A stretch of DNA of 59,411 nucleotides from an uncultured Bacteriovoracaceae bacterium (GTDB lineage: Bacteria > Bdellovibrionota > Bacteriovoracia > Bacteriovoracales > Bacteriovoracaceae), in contig CATLOT010000022.1 of the NCBI GenBank assembly GCA_950054155.1, positions 1 through 59,411 of the forward strand. Reading direction: 5' to 3'. Below the pieces are notes generated by a model. That model was not told where the DNA came from. It did no database searches and was given only the letters and a program-made list of their open reading frames with translations. This document shows, piece by piece, positions 26,967 to 35,330 of the stretch. The position numbers and the translations under genes were made by a program. The stretch's first letter is position 1, and each line of letters opens with the position of its first letter.

Positions 26967-27977
26967 TTAATAGCGCATGAGTCCTGATCCCCATGTGAAA
27001 CCAGAGCCAAAAGCGGCCATGCCCACAAGCATCCCCTTTTCTAACTTGCCGGCCTTGACGGCATCTCTCATACCTAGTGGAATGGTAGCTGCCGTGGTGT
27101 TGCCATAGTCTTGAATGGTGTTAAAGACCTTTTCTGCAGGAATTCCCATCATCTCACCAACCTTATCGTTTATCCTGAGGTTAGCCTGATGAAAGAGGAA
27201 AAGATCCACATCATCGACAGTGACATTATTCTTCTTAAGGGTATTCGTTAGTGACTCAGCCATTCTCTTTACGGCATGCATAAAGACCTGGCGTCCATTC
27301 ATAAAAGGATAGTGAAGCTTCTCTTCAAGCATCGCAGGACTTAGTCTGTGGTCAGGCCCATTTCCTGTACCAGGAGCAGCAACCCAAAGTTCTTTAGCAT
27401 GTTGACCGTCAGCGTGAAGATCATAAGCAATAATATGAGATTCAGTATCTGCACCTGCTTCCTTACGAGATAGAATCGTCGCCCCAGCTCCGTCACCAAA
27501 GAGAACAGCAACATTGCGCCCTTCAGGAGTGCGGTCCAAACCTTTGGAATGAACTTCAGCTCCGACAAGGAGAACATTCTTATAAACGCCAGACTTAATA
27601 AAACTATCGGCCATCGAAAGACCGTAGAGATAGCCTGTGCATTGCTGGCGAATATCAAAAGCAGGAATTCCCTCTAGCCCAAGCTTCGCTTGTAAGAAAC
27701 ACCCCGAACCCGGAAAGTCATGGTCAGGACTAAGAGTCGCGAAAATAATACAGTCGATATCCTCTTTCTTAAGTCCTGCTGAAGAGAGGGCTTCCTCACT
27801 TGCCTTAAGAGCGAGATCAGATGTGGCAACACCACCTTCTACCCAGTGGCGCTTCACGATGCCCGTTCTTTGCTGAATCCATTCATCAGAAGTATCTAGA
27901 GACTCTTCAAGATCAAAGTTCGTTAGAGAACGCTCTGGCACATAAGCACCAACACCACTAATATAGGATTGCCACAT
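26967..27977 (-). CDS. 3-oxoacyl-ACP synthase III (FabH-like)
   Basis: Thiolase-fold condensing enzyme of 336 residues starting fatty-acid chains from acyl-CoA and malonyl-ACP. The triad is visible: Cys in FDIRQQCTGYLYGL, His in LFLFHQANLRIND and Asn in DYGNTTAATIPLG. The N-terminal DEWIQQRTGI and C-terminal FGSGFTWGSGL runs are also typical. No other fatty-acid genes adjoin it, so it may be a specialised KAS III, for instance for branched or long primers, rather than the housekeeping copy. AAGGAA precedes the ATG. Confidence 0.92.
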   Translation of the reverse strand: MWQSYISGVGAYVPERSLTNFDLEESLDTSDEWIQQRTGIVKRHWVEGGVATSDLALKASEEALSSAGLKKEDIDCIIFATLSPDHDFPGSGCFLQAKLGLEGIPAFDIRQQCTGYLYGLSMADSFIKSGVYKNVLLVGAEVHSKGLDRTPEGRNVAVLFGDGAGATILSRKEAGADTESHIIAYDLHADGQHAKELWVAAPGTGNGPDHRLSPAMLEEKLHYPFMNGRQVFMHAVKRMAESLTNTLKKNNVTVDDVDLFLFHQANLRINDKVGEMMGIPAEKVFNTIQDYGNTTAATIPLGMRDAVKAGKLEKGMLVGMAAFGSGFTWGSGLMRY

Positions 27978-28076
27978 ACTTTATTTCCTTGGTTTTCAAA
28001 TTGTTTCCTTAAGTCTAGCCTCTTCATAAGCTAAATTACAAATCTATGACGCTATTATACACTCCAAGGAGGAAGA

Positions 28077-28472
28077 ATGCTTAGTATCACTTCATTTTAT
28101 GCCGGTTGTTTAGGAATTCTTTATTTAGGCCTAAGTTTTAATGTTATTCGTAATCGCTGGAAGTTTCGCCAAAGCTTAGGAAGTGGAAGTGAGGCCCAAC
28201 TTGAAAAATCAATCCGCATTCATGGAAACTTTTCTGAATACGTTCCTCTCATCGTCATTATGATGGCCCTTTTAGAGCTCAATAAAGAGAGTGTTAATCT
28301 TCTTCATTCATTTGGTATTATGCTCATTGTGGGAAGGCTTCTCCATGCTTATGGAATTGCGATTAAAAAAGTCCCCAATCCCTACCGCATTATTGGTATG
28401 TCTCTGACTTTTATTTGCATGATTGGTTCAAGTATTAAGCTTATTTTCTCAGCTCTTAATAACGGATTCTAA
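28077..28472 (+). CDS. MAPEG-family membrane protein
   Basis: Four-helix membrane protein of 131 residues related to MAPEG glutathione-dependent enzymes and E. coli YecN. It has the family run EKSIRIHGNFSEYVPLIVIM with the conserved Arg, Asn and Glu, and the later GRLLHAYG. A glutathione-transferase or peroxidase role is possible but unproven for bacterial members. GGAGGAAGA precedes the ATG. It overlaps the 3' end of the convergent prepilin gene by 4 bp. Confidence 0.88.
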   Translation: MLSITSFYAGCLGILYLGLSFNVIRNRWKFRQSLGSGSEAQLEKSIRIHGNFSEYVPLIVIMMALLELNKESVNLLHSFGIMLIVGRLLHAYGIAIKKVPNPYRIIGMSLTFICMIGSSIKLIFSALNNGF

Positions 28473-29491
28473 AAGCAAGAAAAATCACACTCTAATGCAT
28501 GGCCAGGAGTTGCTCTTAACATTAGGTTAAAATGAGCCCTCTGGCCTTGTATCCCCTCTAACTTTGCCTGAACCGAGCACTTTCCTTGTACTCCTTGCAT
28601 ACGCTCAAGCCTACAATAGGAAAACCTTTCTTTAGTAAGCTCTGTTTTAAGCGAAGAGCCCGTACCCTTCAGCCTATAGCTGCGTTTTTCACTTAGTGGC
28701 TGTTCAACACTTGAAATCGAAATCCAAGAATTCCGCTCGCAACGAAAAAGGTTGTCCTCTTTAAAAAAGTAAACAATCACATTTTCATTTGAGGTATCAC
28801 ACACACTTTCTTCTTTTGAGGAGGCCCAAAAAATTGCTCCCCCTTCGACGGCCAGTCGTGCTTGGGTTGAAACTTGTCCAATCTCTACCTTTTCTCCACC
28901 AAAGAAAGCAAATTCACTTTCCTCTCTGACTCCCTTTGCCCAAGGACCAGTAATTCGTCCTCCACCTCCCTCACTATGAAGGCCTGGGCTTGATTCACAC
29001 TCCACAATTCTTCCCAGTTCATTGGCAGTAATTCTCAAAGGAAACTCTCCAGTATAACTTTGAACTCCACCTTTTTCCTTAAACTTAATTTTTACTAGGT
29101 TGTAATCATTTAAGTTTTCAAAACCACTTTGATCCCCAAAAATTTCAATAGAACTGATGTGGACATTTCCCTGGCCATATACCTTTGCGACGCTACTAAA
29201 GTCCTCACTTGTTTCATATTCAGCCATTGTTTGACCACTTACACTCTCAATTTTGTTGATGGAAGGCACTTCATCATAGACGACGCTCTTGCCACCAAAA
29301 GTGGACTTACAAGAAAGTGGATCACTTAATAAGCTTTTCATTTCATCCAAAACAACCATACTCTCAAAGAGAAAGGAGGAACTTTTGCCAAGCTTGGTTT
29401 GGGATTCAAAAATCTTAAATCCAGAAAGAATAATGAGACCAAGTAAACCTAAACTTACAAATACCTGGACTAATGAAAAGCCTCTATTCAT
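28469..29491 (-). CDS. Type IV prepilin-like protein (third of three tandem genes)
   Basis: Minor-pilin/pseudopilin-like protein of 340 residues. It begins MNRG then FSLVQVFVSLGLLG, a class III prepilin signal cut after Gly, followed by a hydrophobic helix. Position 5 of the mature protein is Gln rather than Glu. The C-terminal part has the motif NLFRCERNSWISI, shared with its two neighbours, and ends CDFSCF. The ATG at 29491 has GAGAGG 7 bases upstream and overlaps the preceding gene by 8 bp. It probably forms part of a pilus or pseudopilus tip. The prepilin peptidase and assembly genes are elsewhere. Confidence 0.85.
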   Translation of the reverse strand: MNRGFSLVQVFVSLGLLGLIILSGFKIFESQTKLGKSSSFLFESMVVLDEMKSLLSDPLSCKSTFGGKSVVYDEVPSINKIESVSGQTMAEYETSEDFSSVAKVYGQGNVHISSIEIFGDQSGFENLNDYNLVKIKFKEKGGVQSYTGEFPLRITANELGRIVECESSPGLHSEGGGGRITGPWAKGVREESEFAFFGGEKVEIGQVSTQARLAVEGGAIFWASSKEESVCDTSNENVIVYFFKEDNLFRCERNSWISISSVEQPLSEKRSYRLKGTGSSLKTELTKERFSYCRLERMQGVQGKCSVQAKLEGIQGQRAHFNLMLRATPGHALECDFSCF

Positions 29492-30251
29492 CAAAAAACC
29501 TCTCATCCTCGAGAGCTACCTCTCCCCTCTGAGTACACAACATCCATTTTGCCCTCCGAGGACTATAATAAAGAACACCTCGTGAAGTTGGACTACATTG
29601 ACCAAGAGGACTCGTCACAAATAGCCCTCCTTCAATATTCAATTTCCCCTTAAGGTTTTGGGCTTTTAGGTTGACAAAACCTGAGTCAAAAACCAAAGCA
29701 TCCCCTACCTGACGCCATACACTCTTTCCCTCCGTAAAAGGCACTAATGAACAGTCTGTGATAACGCCATTGGTATCCTTCGTAAAAATACGAATCGTTC
29801 TCGTCATACTTTCTTTAAGATTCGATCTCTTAAAATGAACGGACAAATAGGTACGGTCACTTCTCACAGGCATATCACGAAGCTGAGGATTAAGTTCAAA
29901 ACCCTCGAGTTCCAGACCAGTTTCACTAATATCTGCTCCTTGACCCCTTTCAGTGCTAAAGGACTCTTCAATTGAACTGGTTCCATCGATAAAATTAACA
30001 ATATTATTGAGCTTTGTGATTTCCCCGAGAGGAGTTATTCGCGAAAACCCAGCAAGGTTCTCTCGACATCCTACACCCATTAAAATATTTCTCATTTTAT
30101 GAACAAGAGAGGTTACTTCAATATTTTGATTTACCTTAATAACCATTCTCTTTTGTCTCATCATCATTTGATAACAGAAGAAAACGACTATCCCTAAGAA
30201 GGCTACTGACAAAAGAAGCTCGATAGAAGAAACACGACCCTTATTGGACAC
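29484..30251 (-). CDS. Type IV prepilin-like protein (second of three tandem genes)
   Basis: Protein of 255 residues with a degenerate prepilin N-terminus: MSNKGR then VSSIELLLSVAFLGIVV. The Glu is retained, but the residue before the hydrophobic helix is Arg, so processing after Gly would leave Glu at position 6. A C-terminal motif YYSPRRAKWMLCTQRG matches the pattern seen in both neighbouring genes. The start is GTG with GAGG upstream, overlapping the first gene by 11 bp. The tight overlaps indicate one operon and stoichiometric synthesis, as for minor pilins. Pseudopilin of a secretion system is the alternative. Confidence 0.78.
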   Translation of the reverse strand: MSNKGRVSSIELLLSVAFLGIVVFFCYQMMMRQKRMVIKVNQNIEVTSLVHKMRNILMGVGCRENLAGFSRITPLGEITKLNNIVNFIDGTSSIEESFSTERGQGADISETGLELEGFELNPQLRDMPVRSDRTYLSVHFKRSNLKESMTRTIRIFTKDTNGVITDCSLVPFTEGKSVWRQVGDALVFDSGFVNLKAQNLKGKLNIEGGLFVTSPLGQCSPTSRGVLYYSPRRAKWMLCTQRGEVALEDERFFDE

Positions 30252-31257
30252 AGGCTACCTCACAGATATTCTTTGTCGCTAAAGCATTTGTATAAGCCGT
30301 AATTTTGTACTCACTTATGACACTCTTGCTAAGCCGCTCCACTTTACATCCATCTCCTAAATTTCGTCTTTCTTGAGATTTAAGATAACAATAGCGGTGA
30401 CCCAAGGTTTTACGACTCTTACTTCCGTTTTGGCCAAGAGTTACTTCATAGATTTTAGGTTTTTGAAATTGAATGGGATTAAGACCAAAAGCCACCCATC
30501 TCCCTTGTCGGCAAAATCTCAACTCGCCTTTTATATTCTTAAGTACTCCTTCCTCGAGGTCATGACAAGGCCTCATATCTTCGCGCTCTAAAAATAGCTC
30601 ACCTGCTACTTGAAGTTGACCAGACGACTGAATTTTTTCGCCCACTCGTAATTTGAGATTACTCAGCTTTATTGACTTATCTTTTATTTTCCAAAATTTA
30701 TCACTAGCAGTTTTTTGATTTAAAAGTCCTGAATGACATGACAGTATCCGACCATTACGATCTTCAACAAAGAGAATAGGAACCTTTTTAACCAGTTTCC
30801 TCTTATCTCGTTTAATTTGCATTTTAACAAGAAGATGACTCATTCCCTTTTTCAGGTTTTCAGAAATATGAGCCTGTGAAAGTTCATAGGAAAGTATTTC
30901 TAACTTTGAATCAAAATAAGAATGAGATCCCTTCTCACTCACGGGAAAATGAAGATGATTGATTTTTTCTCCACTTTTCTTTTTTGATTTTCGTTTGATC
31001 ACATCAAAAGTTCCGGCACTCGGACTCAAGCCTTTTAAAGTTAAAGAACAGCTTTCAGGTTGTGATAGCAAAGACTCGATTTCTTGAGTTAAATACTCTC
31101 CAAGATAATTCTCTGCGGTCTTAAATGCTAAGTTTTTTTGATCCTCTGCCAAACGAAGCCCAACCAAGGCAAGACCTGCAATAGCCGTCGAGGCCATCAA
31201 AACTTGAATTAGACTTAAACCAGACTCATTTAAGTGTCTTGAAATTAATTTTTTCAT
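30241..31257 (-). CDS. Type IV prepilin-like protein (first of three tandem genes)
   Basis: Protein of 338 residues. A basic leader ends in ESG, then the mature helix LSLIQVLMASTAIAGLALVG, with Gln at position 5 as in the third gene. A long middle region of predicted beta structure follows. The C-terminal motif is GELRFCRQGRWVAFG, and the last residues carry a Cys pair (NICEVACVQ). The ATG at 31257 is chosen over the TTG one codon earlier. The promoter must lie in the short gap shared with the divergent lipoprotein gene. The family is clear from the N-terminus; the role is inferred. Confidence 0.83.
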   Translation of the reverse strand: MKKLISRHLNESGLSLIQVLMASTAIAGLALVGLRLAEDQKNLAFKTAENYLGEYLTQEIESLLSQPESCSLTLKGLSPSAGTFDVIKRKSKKKSGEKINHLHFPVSEKGSHSYFDSKLEILSYELSQAHISENLKKGMSHLLVKMQIKRDKRKLVKKVPILFVEDRNGRILSCHSGLLNQKTASDKFWKIKDKSIKLSNLKLRVGEKIQSSGQLQVAGELFLEREDMRPCHDLEEGVLKNIKGELRFCRQGRWVAFGLNPIQFQKPKIYEVTLGQNGSKSRKTLGHRYCYLKSQERRNLGDGCKVERLSKSVISEYKITAYTNALATKNICEVACVQ

Positions 31258-31285
31258 CAACTCTATTATAGATTAAAATAAATTT

Positions 31286-31792
31286 ATGAAAACACTCCAT
31301 ATAATATTAATGACAACTCTTCTTCTCTCCTCCTGTGCAACAAAGAAGGAGATTAAACCTTATAGACCAAGTTACAGCCAAGAAACTGAGAATGAGTTTC
31401 AATCCATCGAAAATGACAGAAAGGAAGTACTTGAGCGATACCGAAGGTTAAGAGAAAAAGACTGGGAGAACTATAAGCGCCAAGGCCGAAGAAAAGTCCG
31501 TCACTATCAAAGCCCAACAAAGAAAGCCTACAGAAAGGCGACTAGAAAAGTCGTAACATCAAAACCAGTACCTCCAAAACCTCCTCTGCCCGAAGAGATC
31601 ATCAAAGAAATGAAAATTGAAATGCGCCAATATCAAAATTATTTCTGTATGGAGCAGAGAAAATCAAATCGCTTTAGTGGTAAAGCTGACTGCCAGGCCT
31701 TTACTGAAAATATTTTAAATCAATGTGAAGAAAAACACCCCGTAATTAGAGACCGTAAAATCATCAAATGTATTCAAAAGGGATTAAGATAA
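31286..31792 (+). CDS. Lipoprotein of unknown function
   Basis: Protein of 168 residues with a lipoprotein signal (HIILMTTLLLSSCATKK; lipobox LSSC). The mature part is very basic and helical (RKEVLERYRRLREKDWENYK), followed by a Pro-rich spacer (SKPVPPKPPLPEE) and a Cys-containing C-terminal domain. I do not recognise it. It diverges from the prepilin operon and is followed one base later by the SRPBCC gene, so those two form a unit. An envelope function connected with the pilin genes is possible only by proximity. Confidence 0.75.
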   Translation: MKTLHIILMTTLLLSSCATKKEIKPYRPSYSQETENEFQSIENDRKEVLERYRRLREKDWENYKRQGRRKVRHYQSPTKKAYRKATRKVVTSKPVPPKPPLPEEIIKEMKIEMRQYQNYFCMEQRKSNRFSGKADCQAFTENILNQCEEKHPVIRDRKIIKCIQKGLR

Positions 31793-31793
31793 T

Positions 31794-32237
31794 ATGGAAA
31801 GACTTCTTTTTGAATGTCCTGTCGCAAGTGATGTAGAAGCAGTTAAGAATGGCTTTAATCTTGACCTCTTTAAAGAATTGGCACCTCCCCTTATTCAATT
31901 TAAAGTTGACCGCTTTGATGGCTGCTCCCCTGGTGACGAGGTCCATATCAGGGTTGGTCTTGGGGTCATGGTGAAATGGATTAGTGAGATCACAGAAGAA
32001 GTAAGTAATGCTGATCAAGAATGGTACTTCATCGATGAGGGCGTTAAGATGCCCTTTCCGTTAGTTAAATGGAAGCATATTCACCGCGTGGTTAAATCAG
32101 ATCAGGGATCAACGATCATAGACGATATAAACTTCAGCTGCGGTAACAGCATTACCGACAAAATCATGCGGCCAATCCTAAAAAAACAGTTTAGTGGAAG
32201 AGCAGCAATTTATAAAAAAGTTTTTGGTAGCCCTTAA
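31794..32237 (+). CDS. SRPBCC-like (START/polyketide-cyclase fold) protein
   Basis: Soluble protein of 147 residues resembling the SRPBCC ligand-binding fold: beta-rich with the patterns DRFDGCSPGDEVHIRV, EWYFIDEGVKMPFPLVKWKH and a C-terminal helix (IMRPILKKQFSGRAAIYKK). Similar domains occur beside or fused to YfcH-type epimerases. No catalytic residues can be assigned. The ATG lies one base after the lipoprotein stop. Its function is unknown. Confidence 0.7.
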   Translation: MERLLFECPVASDVEAVKNGFNLDLFKELAPPLIQFKVDRFDGCSPGDEVHIRVGLGVMVKWISEITEEVSNADQEWYFIDEGVKMPFPLVKWKHIHRVVKSDQGSTIIDDINFSCGNSITDKIMRPILKKQFSGRAAIYKKVFGSP

Positions 32238-32264
32238 ACTCACAATTATTTTCCACTTTCTTCT

Positions 32265-32294
32265 TTGAACTTTTCACTTATGTGTTAAGATAAT
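32265..32294 (+). promoter_or_regulatory. Possible promoter of an intergenic transcript
   Basis: TTGAAC at 32265-32270, an 18-base spacer and GATAAT at 32289-32294, in the gap after the SRPBCC gene. No downstream gene on the plus strand uses it; the next feature is the terminator at 32411. Confidence 0.35.
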
Positions 32295-32300
32295 TTAAGA

Positions 32301-32448
32301 AAACAATAATTCATTTTTTGAGGCAACACACTCGGTTCCATAAGAAAAAGGATTTTACTTGTGGAATCATTTCAGCCTATTTCAAGATAATCTAAAAGCC
32401 AAAAAAAAGAGGGTTGAAGAAGCCTAAGGCTTCCTCAACCCTTTTCCT
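32301..32448 (+). ncRNA. Candidate small RNA between SRPBCC and hsp20 genes
   Basis: A promoter-like pair ending at 32294 and a strong terminator at 32411-32446 enclose about 145 bases with no convincing ORF; the longest with a plausible start is nine codons. That is the layout of an intergenic small RNA, convergent with the hsp20 gene. No known RNA family is recognised, and the promoter is only a prediction. Confidence 0.25.
32399..32446. terminator. Strong bidirectional terminator
   Basis: GGGTTGA-GAAGCC pairs with GGCTTC-TCAACCC (32411-32441) around a TAA loop with one internal A/C mismatch. An A-run flanks the left side and TTTT the right, so it can stop transcription from both sides, including hsp20 on the minus strand. 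Confidence 0.85.
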
Positions 32449-32478
32449 ACCAGGAGGACGAATCCATGGTGGAAATCA

Positions 32479-32913
32479 TTACGAGGCAATTTCAATTCTT
32501 CGTGAACTCAGTTGTTCAACTTTTCTGATCTTAAGATAAAGCACTCCATCTTTAAAATCAGCTGTGACATCATCGCGACTAGCATTCTTTGGTAACTGCA
32601 ACGAGCGATGAAATTTACCGTAGGTCTTCTCCGTGAAGAAAGACCCAACTTGCTCAGACTGACTCTGCTTCTTTCTCTCCCCTTTTACTTCAAGACGATC
32701 TTCAACAACATCAATCTGAAGATCCTCTACTGTAAAACCAGGCAGATCAAAACTAACCCCATAGTATTCCTCATCCTCGTAAACTTCCACCGGGGGGATA
32801 AAATCTGCATGTCCAGATTTTACAGGTCCTTCGAAAAAACCTTGGGTTAACTCATTAAAAGCGCGATCAAAGTCGCTCCATGTATTTGAAATTGGGCGTA
32901 CTGCAAATCTCAT
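32479..32913 (-). CDS. Small heat-shock protein, Hsp20/alpha-crystallin
   Basis: ATP-independent holdase of 144 residues. It has a short N-arm (FDRAFNELTQGFFEG) and an alpha-crystallin domain (about 42-135) with YGVSFDLPGFTVEDLQ, LEVKGERK, the FHRSLQLP run and the conserved DGVLYLKI. It ends with the oligomerising I-x-I motif (RRIEIAS). AAGGAG precedes the ATG. It lies 17 bp after the HPF-like gene, so the two form a probable stress operon. No CIRCE element is visible. Confidence 0.95.
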   Translation of the reverse strand: MRFAVRPISNTWSDFDRAFNELTQGFFEGPVKSGHADFIPPVEVYEDEEYYGVSFDLPGFTVEDLQIDVVEDRLEVKGERKKQSQSEQVGSFFTEKTYGKFHRSLQLPKNASRDDVTADFKDGVLYLKIRKVEQLSSRRIEIAS

Positions 32914-32930
32914 TTTTATTCTCCTTAAAT

Positions 32931-33212
32931 TTAAAATTCTTGTGGCACGAGAGCTTTGTGATCCTTAAATTTTTGCCACTCTTTACGGATTTTCACGGAC
33001 ATACCTTCTTTAGCCTTTTTCAGTGCTTCTGAGAGGTCATGGCCTTTTTTCTTAACAACAAACCACTTCTTTCCTGCCTTCACTTTGAGAAGAGCATCGA
33101 AATCGTGATCATTGTTTTGATGGGCATTTACCACCACTTCCTTAACGTGAGGGAAATGCTTTTTGAAATAGATTTTCACCCAGTTATAAGATGGTTTTCT
33201 GTGTTTTGACAT
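32931..33212 (-). CDS. Small basic protein, possibly HPF/RaiA-like
   Basis: Protein of 93 residues, lysine-rich. The pattern VKEVVVNAHQ, FDALLKVKAGKKWFVVKKKG, HDLSEALKKAKEGM followed by KIRKEWQKFKDHK resembles the second half of ribosome-hibernation (S30AE) domains, which end in a helix and a basic tail. The first strand-helix of that fold is not obvious, so this is tentative. AAGGAGGAAGG precedes the ATG. Co-transcription with hsp20 17 bp downstream supports a stress function, such as ribosome or RNA protection. Confidence 0.6.
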   Translation of the reverse strand: MSKHRKPSYNWVKIYFKKHFPHVKEVVVNAHQNNDHDFDALLKVKAGKKWFVVKKKGHDLSEALKKAKEGMSVKIRKEWQKFKDHKALVPQEF

Positions 33213-33252
33213 ACCTTCCTCCTTCGTGGACTGGTTATCTCTTACAACCTAA

Positions 33253-33286
33253 GATGGCAGTAAAAAGGCCAGCGTCAAGGCTGGCC
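33253..33286 (-). terminator. Terminator of the zinc-ribbon gene
   Basis: GGCCAGC and GCTGGCC (33267-33286) form a 7-bp stem with a 6-base loop. On the minus strand it is followed by TTTTT, about 30 bases after the stop of the gene at 33318-33707. Confidence 0.75.
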
Positions 33287-33317
33287 AATGTCAAAACTCT
33301 GTAAAGTTGAAGTGAAG

Positions 33318-33707
33318 TTATCTGTTGAAGTTTTTATTGCGAGGAGGTCGGCCTTTTTGATGACCTCGACCTGAAGATTCCTCACTGAAGTCCTTGGTCT
33401 TTCCAAAGTATCTTCTAAACATTCCTTTCTTTGAAACATCTGATTGTTGAGTCACGCGAAACTTATCATCAATCATTAATTTATCAACACAACCAAGACA
33501 GATCCATTCAGCTTCTGTTGTTGGCATACGATGCTTGTAACGTTCCACATCAGGATGAATAAGATTGCAATGCTCACAAAAGTTACGTGTGGTTTGATGT
33601 TTCTCAGCTTGCTTTCTCTCGCGCCCTTTCGCCGATTCACGATGATTTTCCATTTTATTGGAACGAAAACCTGCCTGCATTAATTGGTCTTTTAAACTCT
33701 TACCCAT
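33318..33707 (-). CDS. DUF2058-like protein with a CxxC zinc-ribbon
   Basis: Small soluble protein of 129 residues. The N-terminus (KSLKDQLMQAGFRSNK, then a Lys/Arg/Glu-rich helix) resembles DUF2058 (YaiL) proteins. Next comes a four-Cys module, NFCEHCNLIHPDVERYKHRM and WICLGCVDKL, that should bind zinc. The tail is disordered and basic (GRGHQKGRPPRNKNFNR), suggesting RNA or ribosome contact. The function is unknown. It is a single-gene unit with its own terminator. Confidence 0.72.
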   Translation of the reverse strand: MGKSLKDQLMQAGFRSNKMENHRESAKGRERKQAEKHQTTRNFCEHCNLIHPDVERYKHRMPTTEAEWICLGCVDKLMIDDKFRVTQQSDVSKKGMFRRYFGKTKDFSEESSGRGHQKGRPPRNKNFNR

Positions 33708-33770
33708 AACAACCTCGTTAAAAATGAATGGGCTTATCTTAGCAAATTTTACGGAAATTGAGAATAACCT

Positions 33771-35330
33771 CTAGCGCATGGTTAAGGTTGATTTTTTATC
33801 ATTAAGCTCGTAAAGCTCAAGCCTTAATTCGAGATAATCCACATACTTAACAGAAGGTCCCTCTTTAACTCCTTTTGACCTCAACTCAGAGCGCATGAGG
33901 CGGATCGCATCTCGCATGGAGCGCGACATATCAGAGCCAATAATTTGATTATTCTTTTCAAACGCTGAGATCGTATCAAGGGCGTCTTTCTTGCGAGTAC
34001 TTCCCGTAATCCCACCAATATCCCTTCTTAAAGCAGACGAAGACCACTCTCTATTGAGTGAGAAGGGTTTATCCACACCTCGCGCTTCGCCGGTGAGTGC
34101 CCTGATCTCTCTTCCAACGGCTGCTTGACGTCCCTTTATCCTCCCTAAGAGCACCGTACTTTCGGAGAGAGTTCCAATTTGTTCCATAAGCTCTTTATCT
34201 TCATGACTATAAGCATTTCCACTTCGCCTGTCATAAATCTCACGGGTTTCACTAATAGCCCTTTTCTCACCAGGCGTAAGAGTTAAACTCTCCCCCTTCA
34301 TGAGGCCCTCTATATTTGCTTCGGCCATCTCCCTTTCAAATTTTCGAAGAGGACTAAATTGTCTCATAAGGTTGTCTTGTTCATTGATAGCGGCTTGCAT
34401 TTCAGTGATTGAAAGTTCACGACTATCAAGTTGTTTTTGCAACTCCTGATAACGTCTTCTTGCCTCACCCATAACAGCATCACTTGCCATTTCATCCACA
34501 GCAACCTTAGCTCTTCCCTCAGTACCAATCCCTGAAAAGCGCTCGCTTTCAAGGAGGATATCTCTATCTCCTAAGTTGATATCATAATTCCCCTCCTTCA
34601 CTTGAAGGCTTTTCATGGGAACATCTTTTGTTAGAGTTCTTCCATCTGGTGTTTGAAAGCGAATCTTGACGACATCGCGAGTATCATGAGCCCCCACATA
34701 ACCAATAACATCAGCCTCCATATATTCCTTTGTCAGAGGATGCTGGTAGCGTACGGGAACGGGGTGAACTGCACTCGCCTCTTTAAAGTCAGCTAAGAAG
34801 TTATCGTAAGGATTTTGACTCGAGCGTGGCTTAAAGGGCTTACGTAGCATTTCACTAAAGGCTGCACGATCAGCATCAGTAATGGGACGCTCTTCTAAAA
34901 CATCGGGCTGTAGCTCTGGCTCTTTTTGGACAGGTAAGGGTACAACTTCATCGGCTTCGCTAACAACTCTTGAAGAGGAGAGGCTAACAGGCTGTTGCAT
35001 TAATTCTTTAAACTCATCACTTTCTGTAAATACTCTCGTTTCTTCATCAAACTTAAGTCTTTCATAACGCTTTCTCGCCATTTCAATTTCAGCAGGTGTC
35101 GAGCGAGAGCTTCCTGCAAGCCCCTCATACTCCAAGCGGGCTTCCTCAACCTCTTGCGCTCTTAACTGATCAAGATCGACGGGCTCCTCTTGGACACGAG
35201 GCCTTAAAGGCTGCTTTAAAATCGCTGCTAATTCAGGATCTTTGAGAAGATCATCTAGGCTTGCATTATCTCCACAAGCAAATAGTCCCCAAGAAAAAAA
35301 GCTAAGAAAAAGAATTAGGGCAATCTGCAT
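33771..35330 (-). CDS. Lipoprotein of 519 aa, unknown function, coiled-coil rich
   Basis: Exported protein with a lipoprotein-like signal (QIALILFLSFFSWGLFAC; Cys at residue 19). Residues 25-190 are charged and acidic, of low complexity. A small beta domain follows at about 195-255 (YMEADVIGYVGAHDTRDVVK, RTLTKDVPM), and the C-terminal half is predominantly helical with likely coiled coil. I do not recognise the family. Its start overlaps the stop of the 702-residue gene by 16 bp, so both are co-translated and probably act together at the envelope. Confidence 0.75.
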   Translation of the reverse strand: MQIALILFLSFFSWGLFACGDNASLDDLLKDPELAAILKQPLRPRVQEEPVDLDQLRAQEVEEARLEYEGLAGSSRSTPAEIEMARKRYERLKFDEETRVFTESDEFKELMQQPVSLSSSRVVSEADEVVPLPVQKEPELQPDVLEERPITDADRAAFSEMLRKPFKPRSSQNPYDNFLADFKEASAVHPVPVRYQHPLTKEYMEADVIGYVGAHDTRDVVKIRFQTPDGRTLTKDVPMKSLQVKEGNYDINLGDRDILLESERFSGIGTEGRAKVAVDEMASDAVMGEARRRYQELQKQLDSRELSITEMQAAINEQDNLMRQFSPLRKFEREMAEANIEGLMKGESLTLTPGEKRAISETREIYDRRSGNAYSHEDKELMEQIGTLSESTVLLGRIKGRQAAVGREIRALTGEARGVDKPFSLNREWSSSALRRDIGGITGSTRKKDALDTISAFEKNNQIIGSDMSRSMRDAIRLMRSELRSKGVKEGPSVKYVDYLELRLELYELNDKKSTLTMR

